Of a stretch of 64,000 bases of DNA, positions 35,399 to 42,368 are shown piece by piece. The number at the start of each line of letters is the position of its first letter. Position 1 is the stretch's first letter. This DNA comes from Brevibacillus sp042683565 (GTDB taxonomy: Bacteria > Bacillota > Bacilli > Brevibacillales > Brevibacillaceae), in contig NZ_JBHUJW010000024.1 of assembly GCF_042683565.1 (NCBI RefSeq), positions 1 to 64,000 on the forward strand, given 5' to 3'. Position numbers and translations under genes: made by a program. The notes beneath the pieces are model-generated. The model made no database searches. It was not told where the DNA came from and saw nothing but the letters and a program-made list of their open reading frames with translations.

Positions 35399-35417
35399 GG
35401 TGCGGTCGAGTCGTTTT
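35376..35417 (+). terminator. Terminator overlapping the vanW-family stop
   Basis: ACGACTCGAC (35376-35385) pairs with GTCGAGTCGT (35405-35414), with an inner GCACCT/AGGTGC stem, followed by TTTT. The stop codon lies in the loop. Confidence 0.8.
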
Positions 35418-35451
35418 GCTTACTTAGTTAAAATTTAAAGCAAAGAAATAG

Positions 35452-35511
35452 TTGCCATGAAACAAAAAAAGTCGTATAGTGTTTCGTGTGATAAAATTTC
35501 GCGTACGAAAT
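35452..35511 (+). promoter_or_regulatory. Promoter and MarR-type operator of the efflux operon
   Basis: TTGCCA (35452-35457), 17 bases, TATAGT (35475-35480) give a start near 35487. ATTTCG-CGTA-CGAAAT (35496-35511) has matching 6-base arms and lies just downstream, where a MarR dimer would block initiation. A further TTTCG at 35482-35486 may be a second half-site. Autoregulation by the next gene is inferred. Confidence 0.6.
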
Positions 35512-35534
35512 ATTATTCAGGAAAGGAGTGCATC

Positions 35535-35963
35535 ATGAACAAGCCATTGCATATCCGGGACTTGCTGAAACGTCTGAATAAAACGTTCGGGATAATGGCC
35601 ACAAAAGAGCTGTGCAAATACGGGCTAACTGTGCCGCAATTGGTGGTCATTAAACAAATCAACGCGGAACCGAAGACGATTGGACAGATCAGCAAAGCCG
35701 TTGACCTTTCGTATAGCACTGTATCCGGCATTATTGATCGCCTGGAGAGAGAGCAATTGGTGGAGCGAGTCCGGGATGAACATGACCGCCGTGTAGTCTG
35801 GATTCGGAAAACAGACAAGATCACCGAGCTGTTTGAGAAGGTGGATCTGTTATCCGGCGAGATTTACAAGCAGCATTTCAACAGTTTTACGGAAGAAGAA
35901 CTCAATAACATTATTAACTCTTTGGAAGCTTTGGTCACCAAACTAGAAGAGATAGAAAGCTGA
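35535..35963 (+). CDS. MarR family transcriptional regulator
   Basis: 142 residues from ATG 35535 (AAAGGAGTG upstream). MarR winged helix with the typical features IGQISKAVDLSYSTVSGIIDRLEREQLVERVRDEHDRRVVWI near 50-95, including the wing Asp-Arg-Arg, and terminal dimerisation helices. It is the first gene of a four-gene operon with two adaptor proteins and an EmrB-like exporter, and its stop is 9 bases before the next start. It probably represses the operon until a toxic ligand binds. The inducer is unknown. Confidence 0.9.
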   Translation: MNKPLHIRDLLKRLNKTFGIMATKELCKYGLTVPQLVVIKQINAEPKTIGQISKAVDLSYSTVSGIIDRLEREQLVERVRDEHDRRVVWIRKTDKITELFEKVDLLSGEIYKQHFNSFTEEELNNIINSLEALVTKLEEIES

Positions 35964-35972
35964 GGAGAAACC

Positions 35973-36632
35973 ATGAAGCGAAAACTGGTATTGTATGTCA
36001 TTTTGCTCCTGATCGTGGTAGGCGGTGGCAGCATCGGTTACTACTACTGGTATCAGGGTGAACATTATGTGACTACACAAGACGCACGAATTACGGGAGA
36101 TATTTATCGTGTCATGCCCAAAATGACAGGCAAACTGACCGGACTCGCTGTAAAAGAGGGCGACGCTGTCGTAGCGGATCAAATCGTCGGCCAGCTGGAA
36201 ACGACGAACATCCCGACGAACCTGCTGGACAACAGCGTTCTGCGTTCGCCGATTACCGGTACCGTCATCAAGACACAGGCAAAAGAGGGTGAGGTCGTTT
36301 CCACCGGAACTTCCGTCGCTCTCGTCATCGACGAAAGCAAGCTGTACATCTCCGCCAACCTGGAGGAAACAGAGATCCAACGTTTGAAATTGGGCCAAAA
36401 GGTAGACTTTACGGTCGATGCTTTCCCAGGCAAACAATTGACCGGGCACGTGATGGACATCGGGAAAGCCACGAACTCCACGTTCTCCCTGTTGCCGGCA
36501 ACCAACACAAGCGGTAACTTCACGAAAGTCACCCAGCGTATCCCGATCAAGATTGCCATTGATGACACCCAAGGCCTGCACCTGGCAGCTGGCTTGAACG
36601 TTGAGATCAAAGTGCACGTGAAGGAGATGTAA
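35973..36632 (+). CDS. HlyD/EmrA-type membrane adaptor protein, short
   Basis: 219 residues. One N-terminal membrane anchor (LVLYVILLLIVVGGGSIGYYYW) and then a lipoyl/barrel-sandwich domain opening with TTQDARITGDIYRVMPKMTGKLTGLAVKEGDAVVADQIVGQLE and closing with LRSPITGTVIKTQAKEGEVVSTG. The alpha-helical hairpin of full EmrA proteins (near 390 residues) is missing, so the two lipoyl halves almost touch. A beta-barrel domain follows (about 125-215). It should sit outside the membrane beside the MFS exporter encoded two genes on. The next gene starts one base before its stop ends. Confidence 0.88.
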   Translation: MKRKLVLYVILLLIVVGGGSIGYYYWYQGEHYVTTQDARITGDIYRVMPKMTGKLTGLAVKEGDAVVADQIVGQLETTNIPTNLLDNSVLRSPITGTVIKTQAKEGEVVSTGTSVALVIDESKLYISANLEETEIQRLKLGQKVDFTVDAFPGKQLTGHVMDIGKATNSTFSLLPATNTSGNFTKVTQRIPIKIAIDDTQGLHLAAGLNVEIKVHVKEM

Positions 36633-37861
36633 TGATCATGAAAAACAAGCATTGGAAAACAATCGGCGCAGTGCTCACAGCCGTTTCCCTGATTACCGCC
36701 GGTTGCAGCGAATCTGCTTCCGGCACGAATGAAGAAACTTTGCCGGTGGTGAAAACGTGGAAAGTAGCCTCCACCCAGGCAGGCGTGATTGCCAGCGGGA
36801 AAATCGCGGCCTCCGAAGAAATTCAGGTCGTGTCCAAAGTATCCGGAAAGGCGGCAACCGTCAATGTGAACGAAGGCTCTGTCGTCAAGCAAGGCGACGT
36901 TCTGGTGACGCTGGAAGCATCCGACTACCAGCAGCAAATTGCCCAGGCGCAAGCGGCGATTGCCGGTGCCCAGGCCAAGCTGCGAGACACCAAGGCAGGC
37001 GCGCGTAATGAGCAGCTGCAGCAGCTCGCCAGCACCGTGGAGCAGGCAAAAGCGAGCCTGAAGGTCGCAGAGAGCACCTACAACCGGATGAAGGCCCTCT
37101 TTGATTCCGGCGCATTGTCCCAGGCGGAATTGGAGAAAACATCGCTCGATCTGGAAAAAGCGCGCACGGGTCTCGAGCAGGCACAAGCGCAATACAATCT
37201 GGCAAAAGCAGGCCCGACCTCGGATACGGTAGCAGCGCTGCAGGCGGAAGTAAGCCGGCTCAATTCCAGCCTGGAGCTGGCGAAAAGCAGCTATGACAAT
37301 ACAATCGTCCGCGCGCCGATTTCCGGTATCGTTGCCAAGCGCAACATCGATCCGGGCGAAATGGCGGCTGCCGGATCGCCACTGCTCGTGTTGGTGAAAA
37401 TGGATGAAGTAAAGGTAGAAGCAAGCGTTCCGCAAGAGCAAATCAACAATGTGAAAGTCGGCTCTACCGTCGATGTGAAAGTCGACAGCCTGGGCGGCAA
37501 AGTGTTGCAAGGGACTGTGGAATTTGTCTCCCCGATCTCTGACGCTAACAGCAGCTCTTTCCCGATCAAGGTGAAAATGCCGAACAAGGATGGCTTGCTG
37601 CGTGCCGGTATGGTCGCAGAAGTCATGCTGCAAGGGCAAGCCGAACAAGGAACCAAAGTGCCGACAGCGGCTCTGCAGCAAAAAGACAACAAGCAATACA
37701 TTTACAAAGTCGATAACGATGTGGTCCATCAAGTGGAAGTGACTGTGAGCAACACGAGCGGCGATTGGGCGACCGTTACGGCAGGCGTTAACGAGAACGA
37801 TCAAGTAGTGCTGAATCCGACCGACAAATTGGCTGAGGGCACTAAGGTGATCGCAAACTAA
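36632..37861 (+). CDS. RND-type efflux adaptor lipoprotein (AcrA/MexA-like)
   Basis: 409 residues; AAGGAG 5 bases before ATG 36632, a TAATG stop-start overlap with the previous gene. A lipobox (LITAGC, Cys near 23) marks a lipoprotein. Lipoyl domain halves IQVVSKVSGKAATVNVNEGSVVKQGDVLVTLE and SYDNTIVRAPISGIVAKRNIDPGEM flank a long coiled-coil hairpin (about 85-210, Ala/Gln/Glu-rich), followed by beta-barrel and membrane-proximal domains. Such adaptors normally join RND or ABC (MacAB-like) pumps; here the only transporter is an MFS exporter, so two adaptors of different type share one operon. Confidence 0.9.
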   Translation: MIMKNKHWKTIGAVLTAVSLITAGCSESASGTNEETLPVVKTWKVASTQAGVIASGKIAASEEIQVVSKVSGKAATVNVNEGSVVKQGDVLVTLEASDYQQQIAQAQAAIAGAQAKLRDTKAGARNEQLQQLASTVEQAKASLKVAESTYNRMKALFDSGALSQAELEKTSLDLEKARTGLEQAQAQYNLAKAGPTSDTVAALQAEVSRLNSSLELAKSSYDNTIVRAPISGIVAKRNIDPGEMAAAGSPLLVLVKMDEVKVEASVPQEQINNVKVGSTVDVKVDSLGGKVLQGTVEFVSPISDANSSSFPIKVKMPNKDGLLRAGMVAEVMLQGQAEQGTKVPTAALQQKDNKQYIYKVDNDVVHQVEVTVSNTSGDWATVTAGVNENDQVVLNPTDKLAEGTKVIAN

Positions 37862-37874
37862 CGGGGGTGAGGAC

Positions 37875-39455
37875 ATGGCGGAAGCGGTGGCACAGCGGGA
37901 GGATAAAAGCGGAAGCGGCGGAATGTGGTTGTCTCTTCTCGCTATCCTCTCCGGAACCTTCGTTGCGATCTTGAATAACAGTCTGATTAACGTAGCACTT
38001 CCTGCTATGGTGACCATTTTCGGTTCTACGACAGACACCATGCAGTGGGTGTTGACGGGATACATGCTGGCGAACGCTGTCATGATCCCGATGAGCGGCT
38101 CTCTTTCTGCGAAGTTCGGAGCGAAGAGAGTGTTTGTCCTGTCCCTGACGTTCTTTACCATCTCATCCGTGCTCTGTGCGCTGGCGTGGAGCGACACTTC
38201 GCTGATTGCGTTCCGCGTCATTCAGGGCGTGAGCGGCGGGATGATCATGCCGATCGGGATGTCGATGATTTACATGATCGTGCCGCGCGAAAAAATCGGG
38301 ATGGCGCTCGGGATCTTCGGGATTGCCGCGATGACGGCGCCTGCTCTCGGGCCGACGCTGGGCGGTTATCTGGTCGAGTTTTTAAGCTGGCAGTTCCTGT
38401 TTCTGGTCGGTGTGCCGTTCGGCATTTTTGCGATCATCATGTCGTCGGTATTGCTGAAGGAAACGCCGAAAAAGCCGGAGCTGAAGTTCGACTATCTCGG
38501 AGCATTCCTCGCGATTGTCGGCTTCGGTGCGCTCCTTTTGGCTTTCAGTAAAGGGCAGGCGCAAGGATGGACGTCTTTCTACATCGTGTTTCTGTTCTTC
38601 ATAGCCATTATGAGTCTCGCCTTGTTCGTCTGGGTCGAGCTGGGCAAGGAGCATCCTCTGCTTGACTTGTCTTTGCTCAAAATTCCGGTGTTCACCATTA
38701 GTATTCTGACATCCGGCTTCGTCATGATGGGGATGATGGGCGGGATCTTCCTGATGCCGATCTTCCTGCAAAATGTCCAGGGCTTGACGGCCATGGAATC
38801 GGGGCTTTTGCTGATGCCGCAGTCCATCGCGATGGCCATCATGATGCCGATCAGCGGCAAGCTGTTGGACAAATACGGCGTCGGGCCAATCGGTCTGGTC
38901 GGGCTGTCGATCATGACGGTGACCACTTTCGAGCTGCACAATCTGGCGGCAGACAGCATGCACGAATGGATCGACAGAATCTTGACCATTCGCGGCATCG
39001 GCATCGGCCTTTGCATGATGACGCTGTCGACGGTCGGGATGAACGCGGTGCCGCGGTCGCGCGTAGGGGATGCCTCTCCTTTGTCCAACGTGCTCCGGCA
39101 AGTCATGAGCTCGTTTGCCATCGCGATCCTGACCGTAATCATGCAGTCCCGGCAGACGTTCCACATGGCCTCCATCGCAGACAACATGAACACGGACGTC
39201 GCGACACAGCTGCTTTCAGGTCTGGCTGGCCTGTACACGCAGGCGGGAGTCGATGCAGCGAGCGCAAGCGGCGGTGCGAGTACCTTGCTCTACGGGATCA
39301 TGGCGAAAGAGGCGCTGGTGCAAGGCATCGGCGATACGTTCCTCGTCTCGACGATTCCGATTGCCCTGTCGCTTTTCCTGCTGTACTTCCTGCATAAGAA
39401 GCCAAAGGCAAGTCCGAGTCCGGAAGCTCCGAAAGGACAAAACTCGGCGGCTTGA
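37875..39455 (+). CDS. DHA2-family MFS drug exporter (EmrB-like)
   Basis: 526 residues; GGGGGTGA upstream. Fourteen membrane helices are expected for the DHA2 family. Hallmarks: VAILNNSLINVALPAM in helix 1, WVLTGYMLANAVMIPMSG in helix 2, then SAKFGAKRVFVLSL (motif A), and RVIQGVSGGMIMPIGMSMIYMIVPREKIGMALGIFGIAAMTAPALGPTLGGYLVEFLSWQFLFLVGVPFGI in helices 4-6 (motif C region). A proton-driven multidrug exporter by family; the substrate is unknown. Last gene of the marR operon, with the adaptors upstream as periplasm-facing partners adapted to a Gram-positive wall. Confidence 0.92.
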   Translation: MAEAVAQREDKSGSGGMWLSLLAILSGTFVAILNNSLINVALPAMVTIFGSTTDTMQWVLTGYMLANAVMIPMSGSLSAKFGAKRVFVLSLTFFTISSVLCALAWSDTSLIAFRVIQGVSGGMIMPIGMSMIYMIVPREKIGMALGIFGIAAMTAPALGPTLGGYLVEFLSWQFLFLVGVPFGIFAIIMSSVLLKETPKKPELKFDYLGAFLAIVGFGALLLAFSKGQAQGWTSFYIVFLFFIAIMSLALFVWVELGKEHPLLDLSLLKIPVFTISILTSGFVMMGMMGGIFLMPIFLQNVQGLTAMESGLLLMPQSIAMAIMMPISGKLLDKYGVGPIGLVGLSIMTVTTFELHNLAADSMHEWIDRILTIRGIGIGLCMMTLSTVGMNAVPRSRVGDASPLSNVLRQVMSSFAIAILTVIMQSRQTFHMASIADNMNTDVATQLLSGLAGLYTQAGVDAASASGGASTLLYGIMAKEALVQGIGDTFLVSTIPIALSLFLLYFLHKKPKASPSPEAPKGQNSAA

Positions 39456-39466
39456 CCCGCTGATGA

Positions 39467-39516
39467 AAACAGCCCTCCGATTGACCCGACTGGCGAGGTC
39501 GAACGGAGGGCTGTTT
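39467..39516. terminator. Bidirectional hairpin between the exporter and the small membrane protein gene
   Basis: AAACAGCCCTCCG (39467-39479) pairs perfectly with CGGAGGGCTGTTT (39504-39516). T tracts are short on both sides. Confidence 0.65.
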
Positions 39517-39530
39517 GTGATTGGCGCGAT

Positions 39531-39674
39531 TTACGAGGTGACGAGTTTGGCGATCCAGTAGATGATGCGGCCGACGATGTAGCCGAGCAGGATTGTCCAT
39601 CCGATTTTGGACCAGACGCTAAGGCCCTTGATCCATTCACGCAAGCTTTTCCGGTGCTGTGGCAGATTGCTCAA
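39531..39674 (-). CDS. 47-residue membrane protein overlapping the EamA transporter gene
   Basis: TTG 39674 has AAAGGAG 9 bases upstream, and the frame runs to TAA at 39533-39531. The product has a basic N-terminus (LPQHRKSLREWIKG) and one strong hydrophobic helix (IGWTILLGYIVGRIIYWIAKLV). The start lies 38 bases inside the end of the EamA transporter gene in another frame, so it would be translated by coupling. The clean helix, ribosome site and terminator just after its stop support a real gene. It may be an accessory subunit of the transporter (inference). I do not recognise a family. Confidence 0.6.
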   Translation of the reverse strand: MSNLPQHRKSLREWIKGLSVWSKIGWTILLGYIVGRIIYWIAKLVTS

Positions 39675-40581
39675 CGGGAGTCACTCCTTTGGCGGGTTGA
39701 TTGTATTGGGTGAACAGGTAAATGCCGGCGAGAATGATCAGACCGCCAACCCATTGCGGCAGCGTCACTGCTTCCCCAAGGATGAAATAAGCCAGGATGG
39801 CCGTGCCTACCGGTTCTCCCAAGATGCCCATGGAGATCGTCGTCGTATTCAGCCATTTGATGATCCAGTTGAAAATGGAGTGGCCGAGCAGAGTCGGGAA
39901 CAGCGCAAGGCAGAAGAACCAGCCCCAGTCGGCAGCGGGATAGCCCGCGAGCGGATAACCGAGCACCAGGTCGTACCCGACGAGAATGATGCTGGTTACG
40001 GAGTATACGACGAGCGTATAGGCAAAGGACGACAGATACTGCCGGACGTATTGCCCGACCAGCCAGTAACCGGTAACGGTCGCGGCTCCAAGCAGGGCAA
40101 GGAAGTCCCCCCACAGCGCCATGCCTCCTACCCGAAAGTCTCCCCAACCGATGACGAAGCTGCCGACGATCGCCAGCAGCCCCCCGGCCAGGGCAAGCAG
40201 ACGGACCCGTTCGCCGAAGAAAAAGTAACCTCCGATAAAGGCGAACAAAGGCTGCAGCGTGACCAGGACTGTGGAACTGGCCACAGAGGTGTAGTTTAAC
40301 GACTCAAACCAGAGCAAAAAGTGACTGGCCAAAAAGGCACCGGACAATGTACAGAGCAGCCACACTTTTTTGGGCATCACGCGGATCTCCGCCAAAGCTC
40401 CCCGATTCCACAGCAGGAGGGGGAGGGTCAGCAGGACGGAGAACACCAGCCGGTACGTCGCGATGATGGGAGAGGGAGCGGCTGACAGCTTCACAAAGAT
40501 GGCGGAAGTAGATACGGCGACTACCCCGAGAAACAGCGCAAGATACGGGGGAAAGAACGGTTTTTCCAATGATTTTTCCAT
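39637..40581 (-). CDS. EamA family (DMT superfamily) transporter
   Basis: 314 residues from ATG 40581, with AAGAAGGTG before it; the longer frame upstream lacks a ribosome site. Ten membrane helices in two EamA repeats: first from LALFLGVVAVSTSAIFVKLS through SVASSTVLVTLQPLFAFIGGYFFFGERV, second from LWGDFLALLGAATVTGYWLVG through ISMGILGEPVGTAILAYFILGEAVT. The paired E-P-V/L-Q-P and GERV/LGEAV segments are typical. It probably exports a metabolite; substrate unknown. Downstream the small membrane protein overlaps its end. Confidence 0.9.
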   Translation of the reverse strand: MEKSLEKPFFPPYLALFLGVVAVSTSAIFVKLSAAPSPIIATYRLVFSVLLTLPLLLWNRGALAEIRVMPKKVWLLCTLSGAFLASHFLLWFESLNYTSVASSTVLVTLQPLFAFIGGYFFFGERVRLLALAGGLLAIVGSFVIGWGDFRVGGMALWGDFLALLGAATVTGYWLVGQYVRQYLSSFAYTLVVYSVTSIILVGYDLVLGYPLAGYPAADWGWFFCLALFPTLLGHSIFNWIIKWLNTTTISMGILGEPVGTAILAYFILGEAVTLPQWVGGLIILAGIYLFTQYNQPAKGVTPVEQSATAPEKLA

Positions 40582-40629
40582 AAGTGCACCTTCTTCTGGG
40601 AGAAAGTCAAGATGGTATCTATTGTACCG

Positions 40630-40658
40630 TTGGATGAAAGAATTCACAATGTTATGCT
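40630..40658 (+). promoter_or_regulatory. Candidate promoter for the amidase gene
   Basis: TTGGAT (40630-40635), 17 bases, TATGCT (40653-40658), about 48 bases before the ATG. It lies in the divergent spacer with the EamA gene. Confidence 0.45.
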
Positions 40659-40706
40659 TACCCGGCAGCCTGAAAGGTTTACTTACAATCGGGAAATCCT
40701 ACAAGC

Positions 40707-41441
40707 ATGAAAAAGAGCATCCTGTTATTCGCAGCCCTGATTGTTTTCACCGTCTGCATTCCGCCGCGCAGCCAGGCAATCCCGCTCACCTCGATCAACA
40801 TCCTCATCGATGTCGGGCACGGGGGCGTGGATTCGGGCACTTCCTTTGGCGATCTGCACGAGAAAGACATCAATCTGCAAGTAGCCAAACGCCTGTACGA
40901 GCAGTTGACGGCAGCTGGATACCAGGTAGCGCTGAATCGCCAGGAGGACATCGCACTCAGCGACGATAACCGCTGGCTGAATACGCGCTCGCGGCATATT
41001 CGCGACCTCGCTCAGCGCAGGAGCCTCGCAAAAGAACTCGCTCCGCAGATGATGCTCAGCCTGCATGTGAACTGGTCGTCCGACCAAGGGCGGCGCGGAC
41101 CGGTCGTTCTGTACCAAAGCAACGAGCAAAGCTACATGCTCGCCCAACTGCTGCAAGATTCGCTCAACCAGTTGACGGGTTCCCGCGAAAAGCCAGTGAA
41201 AGGAGGCACGTATTACGTTTTGCGGCACAGCTACTGTCCGACCGTGATCGTCGAGATGGGCTTTATCAGCAACGCGGCTGACCGCCGCATGCTGACAGAG
41301 GGGGAAGGACAAGAAAAAATCGCCCAGGCCATCAAGGAGGCTGTGAGCGAATATACCATACTGACAGGAAACTTGGGCATGGAGGAGGCGAGGGTGAACG
41401 AGAGCTTGTGGAAAATCTTAATGGAAAGATTGATGAACTAG
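40707..41441 (+). CDS. N-acetylmuramoyl-L-alanine amidase (Amidase_3)
   Basis: 244 residues with an N-terminal signal peptide (KSILLFAALIVFTVCIPPRSQA). The zinc hydrolase domain spans about 30-220: IDVGHGGVDSGTS (His ligand), EKDINLQVAKRL (Glu ligand), LSLHVNWS (His ligand) and VIVEMGFISN (catalytic Glu). It cleaves the amide between muramic acid and the stem peptide. Size and lack of wall-binding repeats recall CwlD, the sporulation cortex amidase, but identity is not close enough to name it. No good ribosome site is seen. It ends in a 24-base tail-to-tail overlap with the next gene. Confidence 0.85.
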   Translation: MKKSILLFAALIVFTVCIPPRSQAIPLTSINILIDVGHGGVDSGTSFGDLHEKDINLQVAKRLYEQLTAAGYQVALNRQEDIALSDDNRWLNTRSRHIRDLAQRRSLAKELAPQMMLSLHVNWSSDQGRRGPVVLYQSNEQSYMLAQLLQDSLNQLTGSREKPVKGGTYYVLRHSYCPTVIVEMGFISNAADRRMLTEGEGQEKIAQAIKEAVSEYTILTGNLGMEEARVNESLWKILMERLMN

Positions 41442-42227
41442 CTGCGAAACGGTGACGAATCTGGCCTCCTTCTGAATTCGCGGGATGTACCGCCGCAGGA
41501 CGGAGGCTGTTTTTTTGCCGGGAGGTCCCACATGCCCGATTGCCACGCATACCGGCAGGCTGTCGATGCGCTTGCACAGCTTTTCCATCTGCCCCGAGAT
41601 GTGCGGGAGGGAGTATACATCATCGAGAAAAAGCTGGTTTTCCGCGTACGGGACGCCCAGTTCTGCCGCGAGCTTGCCAGCCACGCTCTTGTCTGTCGTT
41701 TTGCTGTCCAGGTAGATGAGCCCGCGTTCTTTGACCACTTCCATGATGATGCGCATGATATGCTCGTTCGCCGTGATTTTGGAGCCCATGTGGTTGTTCA
41801 TCCCGATCGCGTGGGGGACGTCGTCGATCGCTTTTTGCACGCGCTGCCTGATCTCGTCATCGGACAGGTCTGAGGTGATCGCGCCGGGGCCCAGCCACGA
41901 CTTTTTGCCTTTGTTCGGCTCCATCGGCATGTGGACGAACACATCGTGCCCTCTCTGGTGAGCCAGCTCGGCGTCCTGCTTCGTGCTCGGCATGAACGGC
42001 ATGACGGCAACGGTCAGCGGGACTGGCAGCGCCAGCATCTCCTGCGTTCCCGCCATGTTGTTTCCGAAATCGTCGATGACGAAAGCGACGGCCTTTTGCG
42101 GGGCAGACGACGGCGCGGGGGTGATCGGTGCAGGGGGTGAGGCCGCTGCGGCCAACGAGTTTGTACAAAAGAAAAATAACGCTGCACCCACCAGGGAGAT
42201 GCACCTCATCCGTCTTTTTGCAATCAC
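41418..42227 (-). CDS. Divergent polysaccharide deacetylase family protein (DUF610)
   Basis: 269 residues from GTG 42227 (GGAAGGTGA upstream), preferred over an in-frame ATG at 42266. Signal peptide RCISLVGAALFFFCTNSLAAAA. Then a NodB-like fold of the DUF610/YibQ type: VAFVIDDFGNNMAGTQEML, VAVMPFMPSTKQDAELAHQRGHDVFVHMPMEP, GMNNHMGSKITA, LIYLDSKTT. The metal-site Asp and His residues of deacetylases are partly kept. Substrate unknown, presumably an envelope glycan. It converges on the amidase gene and its last codons overlap it by 24 bases. Confidence 0.85.
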   Translation of the reverse strand: MIAKRRMRCISLVGAALFFFCTNSLAAAASPPAPITPAPSSAPQKAVAFVIDDFGNNMAGTQEMLALPVPLTVAVMPFMPSTKQDAELAHQRGHDVFVHMPMEPNKGKKSWLGPGAITSDLSDDEIRQRVQKAIDDVPHAIGMNNHMGSKITANEHIMRIIMEVVKERGLIYLDSKTTDKSVAGKLAAELGVPYAENQLFLDDVYSLPHISGQMEKLCKRIDSLPVCVAIGHVGPPGKKTASVLRRYIPRIQKEARFVTVSQLVHQSFH

Positions 42228-42368
42228 GGGATCACCTTCCATTTTGTTTTTCCTTAGTCTGTTCAAGCGCCTGCCACTTTACCCGCAAGTTCCGCGCACT
42301 TGGCTTCTGCGTCTTCCCTATGTTACGATTGAAGATAGCAGTTTTTGTAACGAGAGGGGTCGGATTGC

